A stretch of 64,000 nt of DNA, taken from NCBI GenBank assembly GCA_043513815.1, contig CP121313.1, positions 4,278,001-4,342,000 on the forward strand. The letters are read 5' to 3'. This DNA comes from JANQIO01 sp043513815 (GTDB taxonomy: Bacteria; Pseudomonadota; Gammaproteobacteria; Pseudomonadales; Halieaceae). Numbering within the stretch: position 1 is the first letter of the stretch; the number at the start of each line of letters is the position of its first letter. The notes under the pieces were generated by a model, which made no database searches, was not told where the DNA came from, and saw only the letters and a list, made by a program, of their open reading frames with translations. Made by a program: the position numbers and the translations under genes. Of this stretch, positions 18,040 to 26,270 are shown piece by piece.

Positions 18040-19095
18040 GTGATATCAGCCGATCGTTTCCAGCGCCAGGTATTGCAGTGGTTTGACCGCCACGGCCGCC
18101 ATGACCTGCCCTGGCAGCACCCTCGCAGCCCCTACCGGGTATGGCTCAGTGAGGTGATGCTGCAGCAGACCCAGGTGAAGACCGTCATTCCCTACTTCGA
18201 GCGCTTCCTGGAGCGCTTCCCCGACGTGGCCGCCCTGGCGGCTGCCGGGGAAGACGAGGTGCTGCATCTCTGGACCGGGCTCGGCTATTACGCCCGGGCT
18301 CGCAACCTGCTGAAATGCGCCCGGGTGGTAGTCGATGAACACAACGGCGAGTTCCCCCGCAGCGTCGAGGCGCTGGAAGCCCTCCCCGGTATCGGCCGCA
18401 GCACCGCCGGCGCCATTGTCTCCATGGCATTCGGCGAACCCGCCGCCATTCTCGACGGCAACGTCAAGCGGGTACTGGCGCGCTTTGCGGCGGTTTCCGG
18501 CTGGCCGGGACAGACCGCGGTACACAAGCAGCTCTGGCAGGTGGCGGAGCGCTTCACGCCGGAAACCCGCTGTGCTGACTACACCCAGGCCATGATGGAC
18601 CTGGGCGCCACCCTCTGTACCCGCAGCACACCTGCCTGCAACCTGTGCCCACTGGTAGATGACTGTGCCGCGCATGCCGCCGGCACCCAGGCGGACTACC
18701 CCGGCAAGAAACCCAAAAAGGCCCTGCCGGTGCGCGCCACCACTATGCTGCTGGTGTGCACGCCAGACAATGCCGTGTGGCTCACCCGACGCCCCAGCGA
18801 GGGGCTTTGGGGTGGGTTGTGGAGCTTTCCGGAAGTGGAAGACGAGGCCGACGCGCTGACCTACTGCCTCGACCGGTTCGGGGTCGAACCTGCCCGCACC
18901 GAAGCCTGGGCACCACTGCGCCACACCTTCAGTCATTACCACCTGGATATTCAACCATTGCGGCTGACCCTGACCGGCGCACCCGGCGCCATCATGGAGG
19001 GCGGGCAGCAGCTCTGGTATAACTGGGCCACACCGGAGACCATCGGCATGGCCGCACCGGTCGCCCGCCTGATCAAGAAACTGGAGGAATTATGA
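18040..19095 (+). CDS. mutY: A/G-specific adenine glycosylase MutY
   Basis: A 351-residue base-excision repair enzyme that removes adenine paired with 8-oxoguanine. Features in order: LPWQ near residue 20, SEVMLQQTQV (catalytic Glu), the helix-hairpin-helix LEALPGIGRSTAGAI followed by LDGNVKRVL (catalytic Asp), a 4Fe-4S cluster motif C-x6-C-x2-C-x5-C (CTRSTPACNLCPLVDDC), and a C-terminal NUDIX-like 8-oxoG recognition domain (~225-345). I prefer the GTG at 18040: GAAGGA lies 9 bp upstream and the N terminus (VISADRFQRQVLQWFD) then aligns with E. coli MutY. An in-frame ATG at 18013 is the alternative. It overlaps yggX by 4 bp. Confidence 0.95.
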   Translation: MISADRFQRQVLQWFDRHGRHDLPWQHPRSPYRVWLSEVMLQQTQVKTVIPYFERFLERFPDVAALAAAGEDEVLHLWTGLGYYARARNLLKCARVVVDEHNGEFPRSVEALEALPGIGRSTAGAIVSMAFGEPAAILDGNVKRVLARFAAVSGWPGQTAVHKQLWQVAERFTPETRCADYTQAMMDLGATLCTRSTPACNLCPLVDDCAAHAAGTQADYPGKKPKKALPVRATTMLLVCTPDNAVWLTRRPSEGLWGGLWSFPEVEDEADALTYCLDRFGVEPARTEAWAPLRHTFSHYHLDIQPLRLTLTGAPGAIMEGGQQLWYNWATPETIGMAAPVARLIKKLEEL

Positions 19096-19373
19096 GTCGC
19101 ACGGTGTTTTGCCGCCGCTACCAGGAAGAGCTTGAAGGGCTCGCCGCCCCCCCCTACCCCGGGCCCAAGGGCCAGGACATTTTCGAGAACGTCTCGAAGA
19201 AAGCCTGGGAGGAATGGCAGGCCCACCAGACCATGCTGATCAATGAAAAGAGCCTCAACATGATGGACCCGGAGTCCCGCAAGTACCTGACCGGCGAGAT
19301 GGACAAATTCCTCGCCGGGGAGGCCTACGACCAGGCTGAAGGCTACGTCCCGCCTGAGGATTCAGGCGCTTGA
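19092..19373 (+). CDS. yggX: Fe(2+)-trafficking / oxidative damage protection protein YggX
   Basis: A 93-residue small cytosolic protein that helps protect Fe-S clusters. The start SRTVFCRRYQEELEGLAAPPYPG with its conserved Cys, then KKAWEEWQAHQTMLINE and LNMMDPESRKYL, match the family throughout. The ATG overlaps the mutY stop (ATGA), so the two are translationally coupled; mutY-yggX is the classic enteric pair and both serve oxidative-damage defence. Confidence 0.95.
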   Translation: MSRTVFCRRYQEELEGLAAPPYPGPKGQDIFENVSKKAWEEWQAHQTMLINEKSLNMMDPESRKYLTGEMDKFLAGEAYDQAEGYVPPEDSGA

Positions 19374-19446
19374 CTCACAGGTGTGCAGCGGGTTTAATAC
19401 GCGCCTCTCGCGACCGGCACCTTCTATTGCCGGTACCGCAAGCCTC

Positions 19447-19522
19447 GCCCGGGTAGCTCAGTTGGTAGAGCAGTGGATTGAAAATCCTCGTGTCGGTGGT
19501 TCGATTCCGCCCCCGGGCACCA
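19447..19522 (+). tRNA. tRNA-Phe (anticodon GAA)
   Basis: The 76-nt sequence folds into a full cloverleaf: acceptor GCCCGGG/CCCGGGC, D arm GCTC-AGTTGGTA-GAGC, anticodon loop TTGAAAA (GAA at 19480-19482), T arm GGTGG-TTCGATT-CCGCC, discriminator A and encoded CCA. The anticodon stem GTGGA/TCCTC has one T-T mismatch (positions 28 and 42), where most bacterial tRNA-Phe have a normal pair. Confidence 0.95.
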
Positions 19523-19831
19523 TCATTATTATCGCCGGCTAGATTGTCGGCTAGCCAGTTGCGTTGGCACCGCCACGAGTGTCGGTGACCTGCGCGGCCC
19601 GATTCGATTCCGCCCCCGGGCACCATCATTATTATCGCCGGCTAGATTGTCGGCTAGCCAGTTGCGTTGGCACCGCCACGAGTGTCGGTGACCTGCGCGG
19701 CCCGATTCGATTCCGCCCCCGGGCACCATCATTATTATTGCCGGCTAGATTGTCGGCTAGCCAGTTGCGTTGGCACCGCCACGAGTGTCGGTGACCTGCG
19801 CGGCCCGGTTCGATTCCGCCCCCGGGCACCA
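19501..19831. repeat. 103-bp tandem repeats carrying the 3' end of tRNA-Phe
   Basis: Three units of exactly 103 bp (starting 19501, 19604, 19707) plus a 22-bp partial unit at 19810. Each unit begins with the last 22 nt of the tRNA gene (TCGATTCCGCCCCCGGGCAC plus CA). The other 81 bp contain GGCTAGCC palindromes and a CACCG...CGGTG inverted repeat. Only a few bases differ between units. The layout is like the rtT repeats behind E. coli tyrT, whose 178-bp units also start with the tRNA 3' end. The array fills the gap before the convergent peptidase gene. Confidence 0.93.
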
Positions 19832-19860
19832 TCTCTTTGTAGTCCCCTACTCGCTCAGTA

Positions 19861-21672
19861 CTACCAGCCGCACTGACGGCCCTGGTTCTGTTCGTCCAGC
19901 CACACCTGCAGCGGGGCGAAATAATCCACCACCGCTGAGGCATCCAGCTCACGCTGGCCGGTCAGGGCTTCCATGGCATCCTGCCAGGGGCGACTCGCGC
20001 CCATCTCCATCATTGCCTGCAGCCGCTTGCCGGCTTCGGGCTGGTTGAAAATCGAGCAGCGCGTCAGCGGGCCGTCATAGCCAATCGCGTCGCACAGGGC
20101 CTTGTGGAACTGGAACTGCTGGATATGGGCCAGGAAATAGCGCGCGTAGGGCGTGCCGGCGGGCACGTGGTATTTGGCGCCCGGGTCGAAGTCCGCTTCC
20201 GAGCGCTCCACCGGAGCGGAAACGCCCTGATACTGCTCGCGCAGCTTCCACCAGCCGGCGTTGTAGTCGGCCTCGGTGAGCTCGCCGCTGAACACCTGCC
20301 AGCGCCACTTGTCGACCACCAGTGCGAAGGGCAGGAAGGCAATCTTGTCGAGGCCCATCTCCAGCAATTGGGCCAGGTCCTCGTCCGCCGGAGGTTCTTC
20401 TTCCAGCATGCCCAGCTGCACCAGGTAGCTCGGCGTGATTGACAGGGCAATGGTGTCACCCAGGGCCTCGTGGAAGCCGTCGTTGGCGCTGCCATGAAAC
20501 AACTGCGGCTGGTCAGCATAGGCCATCTGGTAATAGTTGTGGCCCAGCTCGTGGTGGATAGTGCGGAAGTCTTCCGCATTACGCTTGGTACACATCTTGA
20601 TGCGCACGTCTTCCCTGGCATCGATATTCCAGGCGCTGGCGTGGCACACCACCTCGCGGTCGCGGGGCCGGGTGAACTGGGAGCGCTCCCAGAACGTTGC
20701 CGGCAACTCGCGCAGGCCCAGGGAGGTGAAGAACGCCTCGCCGGTCCTGAACATGGCGTCCACATCCGGCAGGTGGTTCTCGACCAGCTCATTCATGTCG
20801 TAGCTGGCGTTGACTGTCTCGGGCGCCACCAACTCGTAGACATTGCTCCAGGTCTGGGCCCACATATTGCCCAGCAGGTGGGCGGGGATGGTGCCGTCGC
20901 TGCCAACTACCTCCTCGCCGTACTGCTCGGTGAGTTTGGCGCGCACGTGACACTGCAGGGAGCTGTAGAGCGGTTTGACCAGCTCCCACTGGCGTTCAAT
21001 GTCGGCGGAAAACTGCGCTGCCGTCATGTCGTAGTTGGAACGCCACAGGTCGCTGAGGTCCTCAAAGCCCAGATCCCGAGCGCCCTGGTTCAAGACTTCT
21101 ACCTGGCGGGCGTAGAGCGGCCGCATGGGCGGAGACACAGTGCGCCAGCCGACCCAGGCTTCCTGCAGCGCATCAGCGTCCCGGCTTTTTGCCATAACAT
21201 CGGCGAGCTCGTCGAGGGTTCGACACTCATCACCCTGGCAGTACTTGCCGGTGCCGTACAGCGAGCGCAGTTCCTGGTCCAGCTGTGAGGCCTCACTGGC
21301 CAGCGCTTCGTCGTTGGGCGGCGGCTGGGTGGAGACCAGGCGCAGCCGGTCAAACTTGCGCTGCAGCACCGGGTCCAGTGCCAGCTCGCGGAATTGCGTG
21401 GACTGACTGGCCGCGTCGATAGTCGCCAGGGTGTATTCCGTGTCCGCGGCGGCGGCCAGCGTCTTGGTATCCACGGTAATGTGGGTTTGCGACAGCCAGC
21501 TGGTGCGCGCCGCCACCTCCCGCAGTTCGGTACGTTCGGCTTCAACGGTGTCCATAAAGGCCTGGGCTTCAGCCAGGCCGGGCGGCACAGCCGCCGAATC
21601 GGCGGGGCCGCCGGCGTCGGGGGGAGAACAGGCCGCCAGTACGGCGACGGCGATGACAGGACTGTACTTCAT
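19861..21672 (-). CDS. M2 family zinc metallopeptidase (ACE-like peptidyl-dipeptidase), lipoprotein
   Basis: A 603-residue homologue of angiotensin-converting enzyme, expected to release C-terminal dipeptides from oligopeptides. The N terminus is a lipoprotein signal (MKYSPVIAVAVLAACSPP, lipobox LAAC), so it acts in the envelope. The zinc site HELGH is in TIHHELGHNYYQMAY, and the downstream glutamate ligand is in NDGFHEALGDTIALS. The mostly helical remainder, with the PRDREVVCHASAW segment, fits bacterial M2 enzymes in length. It converges with the tRNA-Phe repeat array, and the stop lies only 30 bp from the last repeat. Confidence 0.93.
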   Translation of the reverse strand: MKYSPVIAVAVLAACSPPDAGGPADSAAVPPGLAEAQAFMDTVEAERTELREVAARTSWLSQTHITVDTKTLAAAADTEYTLATIDAASQSTQFRELALDPVLQRKFDRLRLVSTQPPPNDEALASEASQLDQELRSLYGTGKYCQGDECRTLDELADVMAKSRDADALQEAWVGWRTVSPPMRPLYARQVEVLNQGARDLGFEDLSDLWRSNYDMTAAQFSADIERQWELVKPLYSSLQCHVRAKLTEQYGEEVVGSDGTIPAHLLGNMWAQTWSNVYELVAPETVNASYDMNELVENHLPDVDAMFRTGEAFFTSLGLRELPATFWERSQFTRPRDREVVCHASAWNIDAREDVRIKMCTKRNAEDFRTIHHELGHNYYQMAYADQPQLFHGSANDGFHEALGDTIALSITPSYLVQLGMLEEEPPADEDLAQLLEMGLDKIAFLPFALVVDKWRWQVFSGELTEADYNAGWWKLREQYQGVSAPVERSEADFDPGAKYHVPAGTPYARYFLAHIQQFQFHKALCDAIGYDGPLTRCSIFNQPEAGKRLQAMMEMGASRPWQDAMEALTGQRELDASAVVDYFAPLQVWLDEQNQGRQCGW

Positions 21673-21688
21673 TGGATGTCTCCAGGAC

Positions 21689-22192
21689 TTACTGGGCCAG
21701 CGGGTTTGCTACCCGCAGTCGGTAAAAGAGGTAACCGCCGGCCGCTCCGGCAACACCCTGCGTCAGCAAACCGACGATGGTGCGGGTGGCGGCAAAGCCG
21801 CTGAGGCCCAGCGCCATCTTGATCAGCACGTGAATCGTCATGAGTGCCACGGCGCCAGCTGCCATGTATAGCCACAGGCGCTGGCCCGGCAATAATCTGG
21901 CCAGGCCTGCCGCTACCGGCAGGCCCAGCAGCATGGCGACAGCCACCAACAGCAGGTAGCTGTTCGCGAGGCCGAGCAGGTCATGCCCGGTGGCCTGCAA
22001 GCGCGTGGCGAGGTCTACCTCTGGGCCCATCGCGGCGACCTGGGCAAGAATGATCTGGGTGGCGAAAATGCTGCCCAGTGCGTAGGCGAGCACCGCTGCG
22101 AGCAACCAACAGCCGAGCCAGTGTAGTGCTGATTTCAAGGATGGACTCCGGGGCGCCTGGATGTGGCAGTATAATGACTGCAAAATCGCCAC
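21689..22192 (-). CDS. Four-helix integral membrane protein of unknown function
   Basis: A 167-residue hydrophobic protein with four likely transmembrane helices (~28-50, ~74-98, ~107-128, ~138-158) and a periplasmic-size loop after the first. I do not recognise a family with certainty. It starts next to, and divergent from, the sugar dehydrogenase gene at 22204, and ends 16 bp before the M2 peptidase start, so it is probably cotranscribed with the peptidase. The first ~25 residues are polar and the true start may lie a little downstream. Confidence 0.7.
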   Translation of the reverse strand: MAILQSLYCHIQAPRSPSLKSALHWLGCWLLAAVLAYALGSIFATQIILAQVAAMGPEVDLATRLQATGHDLLGLANSYLLLVAVAMLLGLPVAAGLARLLPGQRLWLYMAAGAVALMTIHVLIKMALGLSGFAATRTIVGLLTQGVAGAAGGYLFYRLRVANPLAQ

Positions 22193-22203
22193 GGGAAAAG
22201 ACT

Positions 22204-23310
22204 ATGAGCGTGACACTGCCAAGGCGCCTCGGCGCTCTATGTGCAGCGCTGGCATTCGTCCTGCCGCTACAGGCCGCAGACTACGAGCTGGAAACCCTCG
22301 CCGAGGGATTTGATTACCCCTGGTCCATTGCCTTCCTCCCAGGCGGTGATTTGCTGGTCACCGAGCGCAGCGGAAGCCTGCTGCGGGTGAGTGCCGACGG
22401 CAGCGACCGCACGGCGCTGGCAGGCGTACCCGACACTTATGTCGCCGGCCAGGGCGGCTTTTTCGACGTGGTCCTGCACCCGAACTTTGAAGACAATAGA
22501 CTCGTCTACCTGTCCTTTGCCCACGGCACGCCTGAGGCCAACGCGACCCGCATTGTGCGCGCCACCCTGGGCGACAATGCCCTCAATGACCTGGAAGTCA
22601 TCCTCACTGTAGAGCCTACCAAGGACAATCCCCAGCACTACGGGGGTCGCTTCACTTTTCTGCCCGATGGCACCCTGCTGGTCACCACCGGGGAGGGTTT
22701 TGACTACCGTGAAAAGGCCCAGGACCTCACTGTCCAGTTCGGCAAGACCCTGCGCATCAACGATGACGGCAGCGTGCCGGCCGACAATCCCTTTGCAGAC
22801 GCGGGCGGCCCGCAGGCCAAGGTATGGACCTACGGACACCGCAATCCCCAGGGCATCGTGGTCGACGGCGACAGCGGCGATGTCTTTCTGCACGAGCACG
22901 GGCCCAAAGGGGGGGACGAACTCAACCTGCTTGAGCCTGGCAACAACTACGGCTGGCCCGCCATCACCTACGGCCTGGACTACAGTGGCGCCTACGTGTC
23001 GCCGTTCACCGAGCACCCGGGCATGGAGCAGCCCCTGCACATCTGGGTGCCCAGTATCGCTCCGGCCGGTATGACCTGGTACGGCGGTGAGGCGTTCCCG
23101 GAGTGGCACGGCGACCTGTTCATCACGGCACTGGTTAGCCAGAACGTCCGCCGCCTGGACATGGAAGCGGGCAAAGTGGTCAGCGAAACGCCGCTTTTCA
23201 CCGAGATCGGCGAGCGCCTGCGGGATATCCGCACCGCGCCGGACGGCTCCCTGTACATCCTCACGGACAGCGCGGCGGGCAAGATAATTCGGGTTTCGCC
23301 GGCCCGGTAA
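22204..23310 (+). CDS. PQQ-dependent sugar dehydrogenase (aldose sugar dehydrogenase family)
   Basis: A 368-residue soluble periplasmic six-bladed propeller that oxidises aldoses with pyrroloquinoline quinone (YliI/Asd type by family knowledge). The signal peptide spans ~residues 1-22. Family motifs: YPWSIAFLPGGDLLVTER, FFDVVLHPNF, HYGGRFTFLPDGTLLVTTGE, GHRNPQGIVVD, HEHGPKGGDELNLLEPGNNYGWP and DIRTAPDGSLYILTD. The ATG at 22204 is preceded by a GGGAAAAG Shine-Dalgarno. No PQQ synthesis genes are seen in this window. Confidence 0.92.
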   Translation: MSVTLPRRLGALCAALAFVLPLQAADYELETLAEGFDYPWSIAFLPGGDLLVTERSGSLLRVSADGSDRTALAGVPDTYVAGQGGFFDVVLHPNFEDNRLVYLSFAHGTPEANATRIVRATLGDNALNDLEVILTVEPTKDNPQHYGGRFTFLPDGTLLVTTGEGFDYREKAQDLTVQFGKTLRINDDGSVPADNPFADAGGPQAKVWTYGHRNPQGIVVDGDSGDVFLHEHGPKGGDELNLLEPGNNYGWPAITYGLDYSGAYVSPFTEHPGMEQPLHIWVPSIAPAGMTWYGGEAFPEWHGDLFITALVSQNVRRLDMEAGKVVSETPLFTEIGERLRDIRTAPDGSLYILTDSAAGKIIRVSPAR

Positions 23311-23334
23311 GCGAGCAGGCCGCCAGCCTGTGGA

Positions 23335-23375
23335 TACTCGAAACCCCCTGCGGGAACAGCGGTTGTTTCCGAGTA
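23335..23375. terminator. Hairpin between convergent genes
   Basis: TACTCGAAAC pairs with GTTTCCGAGTA (one bulged base) across a 20-nt loop in the gap between the converging sugar dehydrogenase and sulfotransferase genes. There is no strong T tract, so it may be a weak or factor-assisted bidirectional terminator. Confidence 0.45.
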
Positions 23376-23385
23376 GCGAAAGCGT

Positions 23386-24339
23386 CTAAACGAGCATTTT
23401 CCCGGCGATAAGCGCTTCCAGGCGATCAGCCAGGATTTCTTTCGCTTTACTTTGCTTGTCTGCGGTCAGCGTCAAGTCCTGAGCGTCTTCAAAAAGATGT
23501 CTGGCTTTTTTGTACTGCCGGCGCCGCTTCAATCTCTTCTCCAATGCGGGTCGCTTGCTATCGACCTCTGAGGAGTTCGTGCGCTGCAGCAGGGGCTCAA
23601 GACAACAGGGGGAATAGGCTTCGCCAAGAAAGGCGAGTAGCTCCCTGATCATTGGCTCTGCATCATTTTCTATCCGTTCGAAGTCTAGCCGGAATACTTT
23701 TTCAGGCCCCAGTGCTCGCTCGGCCAACAAGGCGCTTTCGGTATGCCGCATCCAGGTCTTGAGACCCTCGTCGAGCTTCTGCGGGCTGGCTCCCACCTTG
23801 TCAAAGTTTTCCAGCGACAGTGCCACATCGGCAGGATTGCGCAGGTTGTGAATGAATCTGGCGCCGGGAAAGACCTGCGACAGTGCCAGCGTATGGCTTG
23901 AATTGAGTGGTGTTCCGTCGATCCAACGCTGCTTCGGCTCATCCGCGTGCCTGCGCACCTGAAAGTACTGATTCGGGTTGGCGGCAGTGATGTTGATGCC
24001 CTTCACGGCATAGTCACCATAGAGGCGCTGGCAGCGCTGCTCGTAAACATCACACACAATCAGGTGGATCGAGCGGGCGACATGCTCAGTGAACAGGGAC
24101 TGGGGATACTCTACATTTGAGAGATGGGAGAATTTCCCCCGCTCGGAACCCTTTCGGTAGGACATGAGCGCGCCCAGGGCGTAGGAGGCGATCCAGGCGG
24201 TTTCGGGCATCACCTGAATATTGGGGTGCTGGCCGATCGCCCAGTTCATAATCGACGTGCCGGACCGTGGTGAACCGATGATGAAGATTGGCCTGGGGGT
24301 GTCGGCGGTGGTCTGGTTGCTCTCAAGAGCTTCGGTCAT
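23386..24339 (-). CDS. Sulfotransferase family protein
   Basis: A 317-residue protein with the 5'-phosphosulfate-binding loop IIGSPRSGTSIM near residue 20, the hallmark of PAPS-dependent sulfotransferases. The 3'-phosphate-binding region is probably FIHNLRNPADVALS (~160-173), and RLDFERIENDAEPMIRELLAFL resembles the family's later helix. The acceptor is unknown; in bacteria it could be a surface glycan or lipid. The ATG at 24339 was chosen over an upstream TTG. It is divergent from the kinase-like/methyltransferase fusion at 24476, and the two may share the 136-bp control region. The C-terminal ~70 residues are rich in Lys and Arg. Confidence 0.88.
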   Translation of the reverse strand: MTEALESNQTTADTPRPIFIIGSPRSGTSIMNWAIGQHPNIQVMPETAWIASYALGALMSYRKGSERGKFSHLSNVEYPQSLFTEHVARSIHLIVCDVYEQRCQRLYGDYAVKGINITAANPNQYFQVRRHADEPKQRWIDGTPLNSSHTLALSQVFPGARFIHNLRNPADVALSLENFDKVGASPQKLDEGLKTWMRHTESALLAERALGPEKVFRLDFERIENDAEPMIRELLAFLGEAYSPCCLEPLLQRTNSSEVDSKRPALEKRLKRRRQYKKARHLFEDAQDLTLTADKQSKAKEILADRLEALIAGKMLV

Positions 24340-24437
24340 GGTGCGGCCCAAGCCAGGCTTGGGCCTGGGTACGCGTTTGCTCGCGACCTATCCGCTCAGA
24401 CTGACTTCTGTGTGCTAGTAAATCGAACATTTTAATG

Positions 24438-24443
24438 TAGAAT
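24438..24443 (+). promoter_or_regulatory. Possible extended -10 box for the 24476 gene
   Basis: TGTAGAAT (TAGAAT preceded by TG) lies 33 bp upstream of the ATG at 24476, inside an AT-rich stretch. A convincing -35 hexamer is not visible. Confidence 0.35.
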
Positions 24444-24475
24444 CCCCGCGTTTAGAATTCTGATGTTACCGATAT

Positions 24476-26065
24476 ATGCCTGTTAGGGTGCTTACCGGAC
24501 TGCCAGCGACTGGCAAGACCTCAAAAATCATTGCGGAAATGGAACGTCGTCGGCAGGCGGGCGACAAGGTTGTGCTGATTCTTTCGTCAGAGCATGAAGA
24601 GCTCACGCGCCGCGAAAATGTAAGACCCGGGGGCACCATGGGGTGCCGCGTGCCAGGCAAGGGCTTTGCCATAGACCATGTGGTGGACACGGCTACCGCC
24701 GCGGACATCATCTGCGACCTGCCCCCCGGCTCTCTGGCCGTGTTTGACGAAGCCCAGTACTTCTCCCCCCATATTGTTACTGCCTGGGAGAACGCCTCGG
24801 CAAGAAATGTCGACATACTGGTGGGGACGCCTTCCGCCTCGCAGTTAACCGCACTGGCGGACATCTCTCATGATCTGGAACATGTGGAGGTGGTCTGCTC
24901 AAGTTGCGACAACATGGCAAAGCAGGTCTACTACGAGGCCGACCTTGTTTACCCCCTCCATCTCTGTTCACCCTGTTACGAGAAACGAATGAGATCAGAT
25001 ATTGATAACCTGCTTGCAGATGTGAAGGAATCCAAGCCGTTTCCCGGCGAGCTCCACACCTACCAGCCGTTTTTTAGCGTGGATATGGAAGGCTGGAAGC
25101 TGGTGCGCGGGGATTCACCACAGCGGCTGGCCATTATCATGGATGCAGTGAATCGCTGTGACGCTGTTCAAGCGCTTTTGAAGGACGATGTCGCCCAGCC
25201 AAGCTTCATTGACCTGGGCTGCTGCTCCGGCTTTTTTGCCGACGGCATGGCCACGGAAGGCTTCCGCTCAGCCGGTGTAGATGTAGACACTAATTTTATC
25301 GACTGGGCCGGCCGCCTCGCGCACATCAAGGGACAGCAGATTAGCTACACGCAACAAGACCTGCACAGCTTCATGATGAACTCGACTGAAGAATGGGACG
25401 TTGCTTCTACCTTTGCCACGGTGCAATGGGTTATGGCGCAAAGTGGCTACGAAGCCGGCATCGAATGCTTCAAGAGCATGTTCGACAGAACGCGCTCAAT
25501 CTGCATCGTTGAGATGGGCTATACCAGTGAAGACATCTACCGGGAGAAAATCACAGATCGCCCCCGTGAGATCGATCAACAGTGGGTCATGGACTTGATG
25601 CAGGAGCATGGCAATTTTGCGTCAATAGAAGTGCACAGCGCCGGGGAAAACGGTATCTGGCGGGACATTTTCGTCGGCTTCAAGGAAATACCGTCGGCCG
25701 ACTCCTTGCACGAGACATTGAAGGCACCCTCGGTGGCGCAGATTTCAATTCCGAAGGGCCACTGGCCAGATGACTGGGTAGGGACCTCCTTCGACGTCAT
25801 GTTGCGGGCACTGAAAGACTACAGTCGCCTGGAGCTGGAGGGCTGGCGTCCGGAAGGCTCAGGTGGCGCCGAAATCAAGATTTCCATTTTTGACGAAGAA
25901 GTGCTCAGCGCGCAGGTCAGTGAAGGCGTCTTCAAGCTGAAAGGGAAGCTTTCCATAGAGCAGGATGCGAAGTTCAAGCTGTCGATATCAAGCACCCCCG
26001 CCTGCGACTCTCCCGGCGACGAAAGAAAGCTGGCATTTGTCTTGAGGTCCCTCAAGTTCTCCTAG
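24476..26065 (+). CDS. Thymidine-kinase-like P-loop domain fused to a SAM methyltransferase
   Basis: A 529-residue protein with three parts. Residues 1-185 look like a type II thymidine kinase: P-loop GLPATGKT (8-15), Walker B/lasso VFDEAQYF (89-96) and a zinc-finger-like set C141xxC144...C164xxC167. Residues ~195-410 form a class I methyltransferase: motif I FIDLGCCSGFF (244-254), acidic motif II VDVD (268-271). Residues ~430-529 are a beta-rich C-terminal domain, perhaps carbohydrate-binding. The usual thymidine-binding residues are not obvious, so nucleoside phosphorylation is uncertain. It is divergent from a sulfotransferase gene, which suggests a joint role in modifying a small molecule or surface polymer; this is inference. 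No known name recognised. Confidence 0.75.
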   Translation: MPVRVLTGLPATGKTSKIIAEMERRRQAGDKVVLILSSEHEELTRRENVRPGGTMGCRVPGKGFAIDHVVDTATAADIICDLPPGSLAVFDEAQYFSPHIVTAWENASARNVDILVGTPSASQLTALADISHDLEHVEVVCSSCDNMAKQVYYEADLVYPLHLCSPCYEKRMRSDIDNLLADVKESKPFPGELHTYQPFFSVDMEGWKLVRGDSPQRLAIIMDAVNRCDAVQALLKDDVAQPSFIDLGCCSGFFADGMATEGFRSAGVDVDTNFIDWAGRLAHIKGQQISYTQQDLHSFMMNSTEEWDVASTFATVQWVMAQSGYEAGIECFKSMFDRTRSICIVEMGYTSEDIYREKITDRPREIDQQWVMDLMQEHGNFASIEVHSAGENGIWRDIFVGFKEIPSADSLHETLKAPSVAQISIPKGHWPDDWVGTSFDVMLRALKDYSRLELEGWRPEGSGGAEIKISIFDEEVLSAQVSEGVFKLKGKLSIEQDAKFKLSISSTPACDSPGDERKLAFVLRSLKFS

Positions 26066-26270
26066 TTGCTGGCACAGCGCCAACGCAGACTAGCTGAACT
26101 CCCTGGGCGGCTTTGTAAGCTTTGCACAGACGTCCGGGCGCAGCAGCAGGTCGGCAAGACACCTGATCTTGCGGGGCTGTTTGCCTGACAAGCCTACGCC
26201 TGAGGCGCTACTCTCTGCTGGCACGCCAAATAGGTGAGTCAGGCATGATTTCTTGTTCAGGTTACTCGGC

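Noticed and set aside
19501..19831. Several extra tRNA genes or a prophage attachment site
   Set aside because: Only the 3' 22 nt of the tRNA recur, with no 5' arms; no integrase or phage gene lies nearby.
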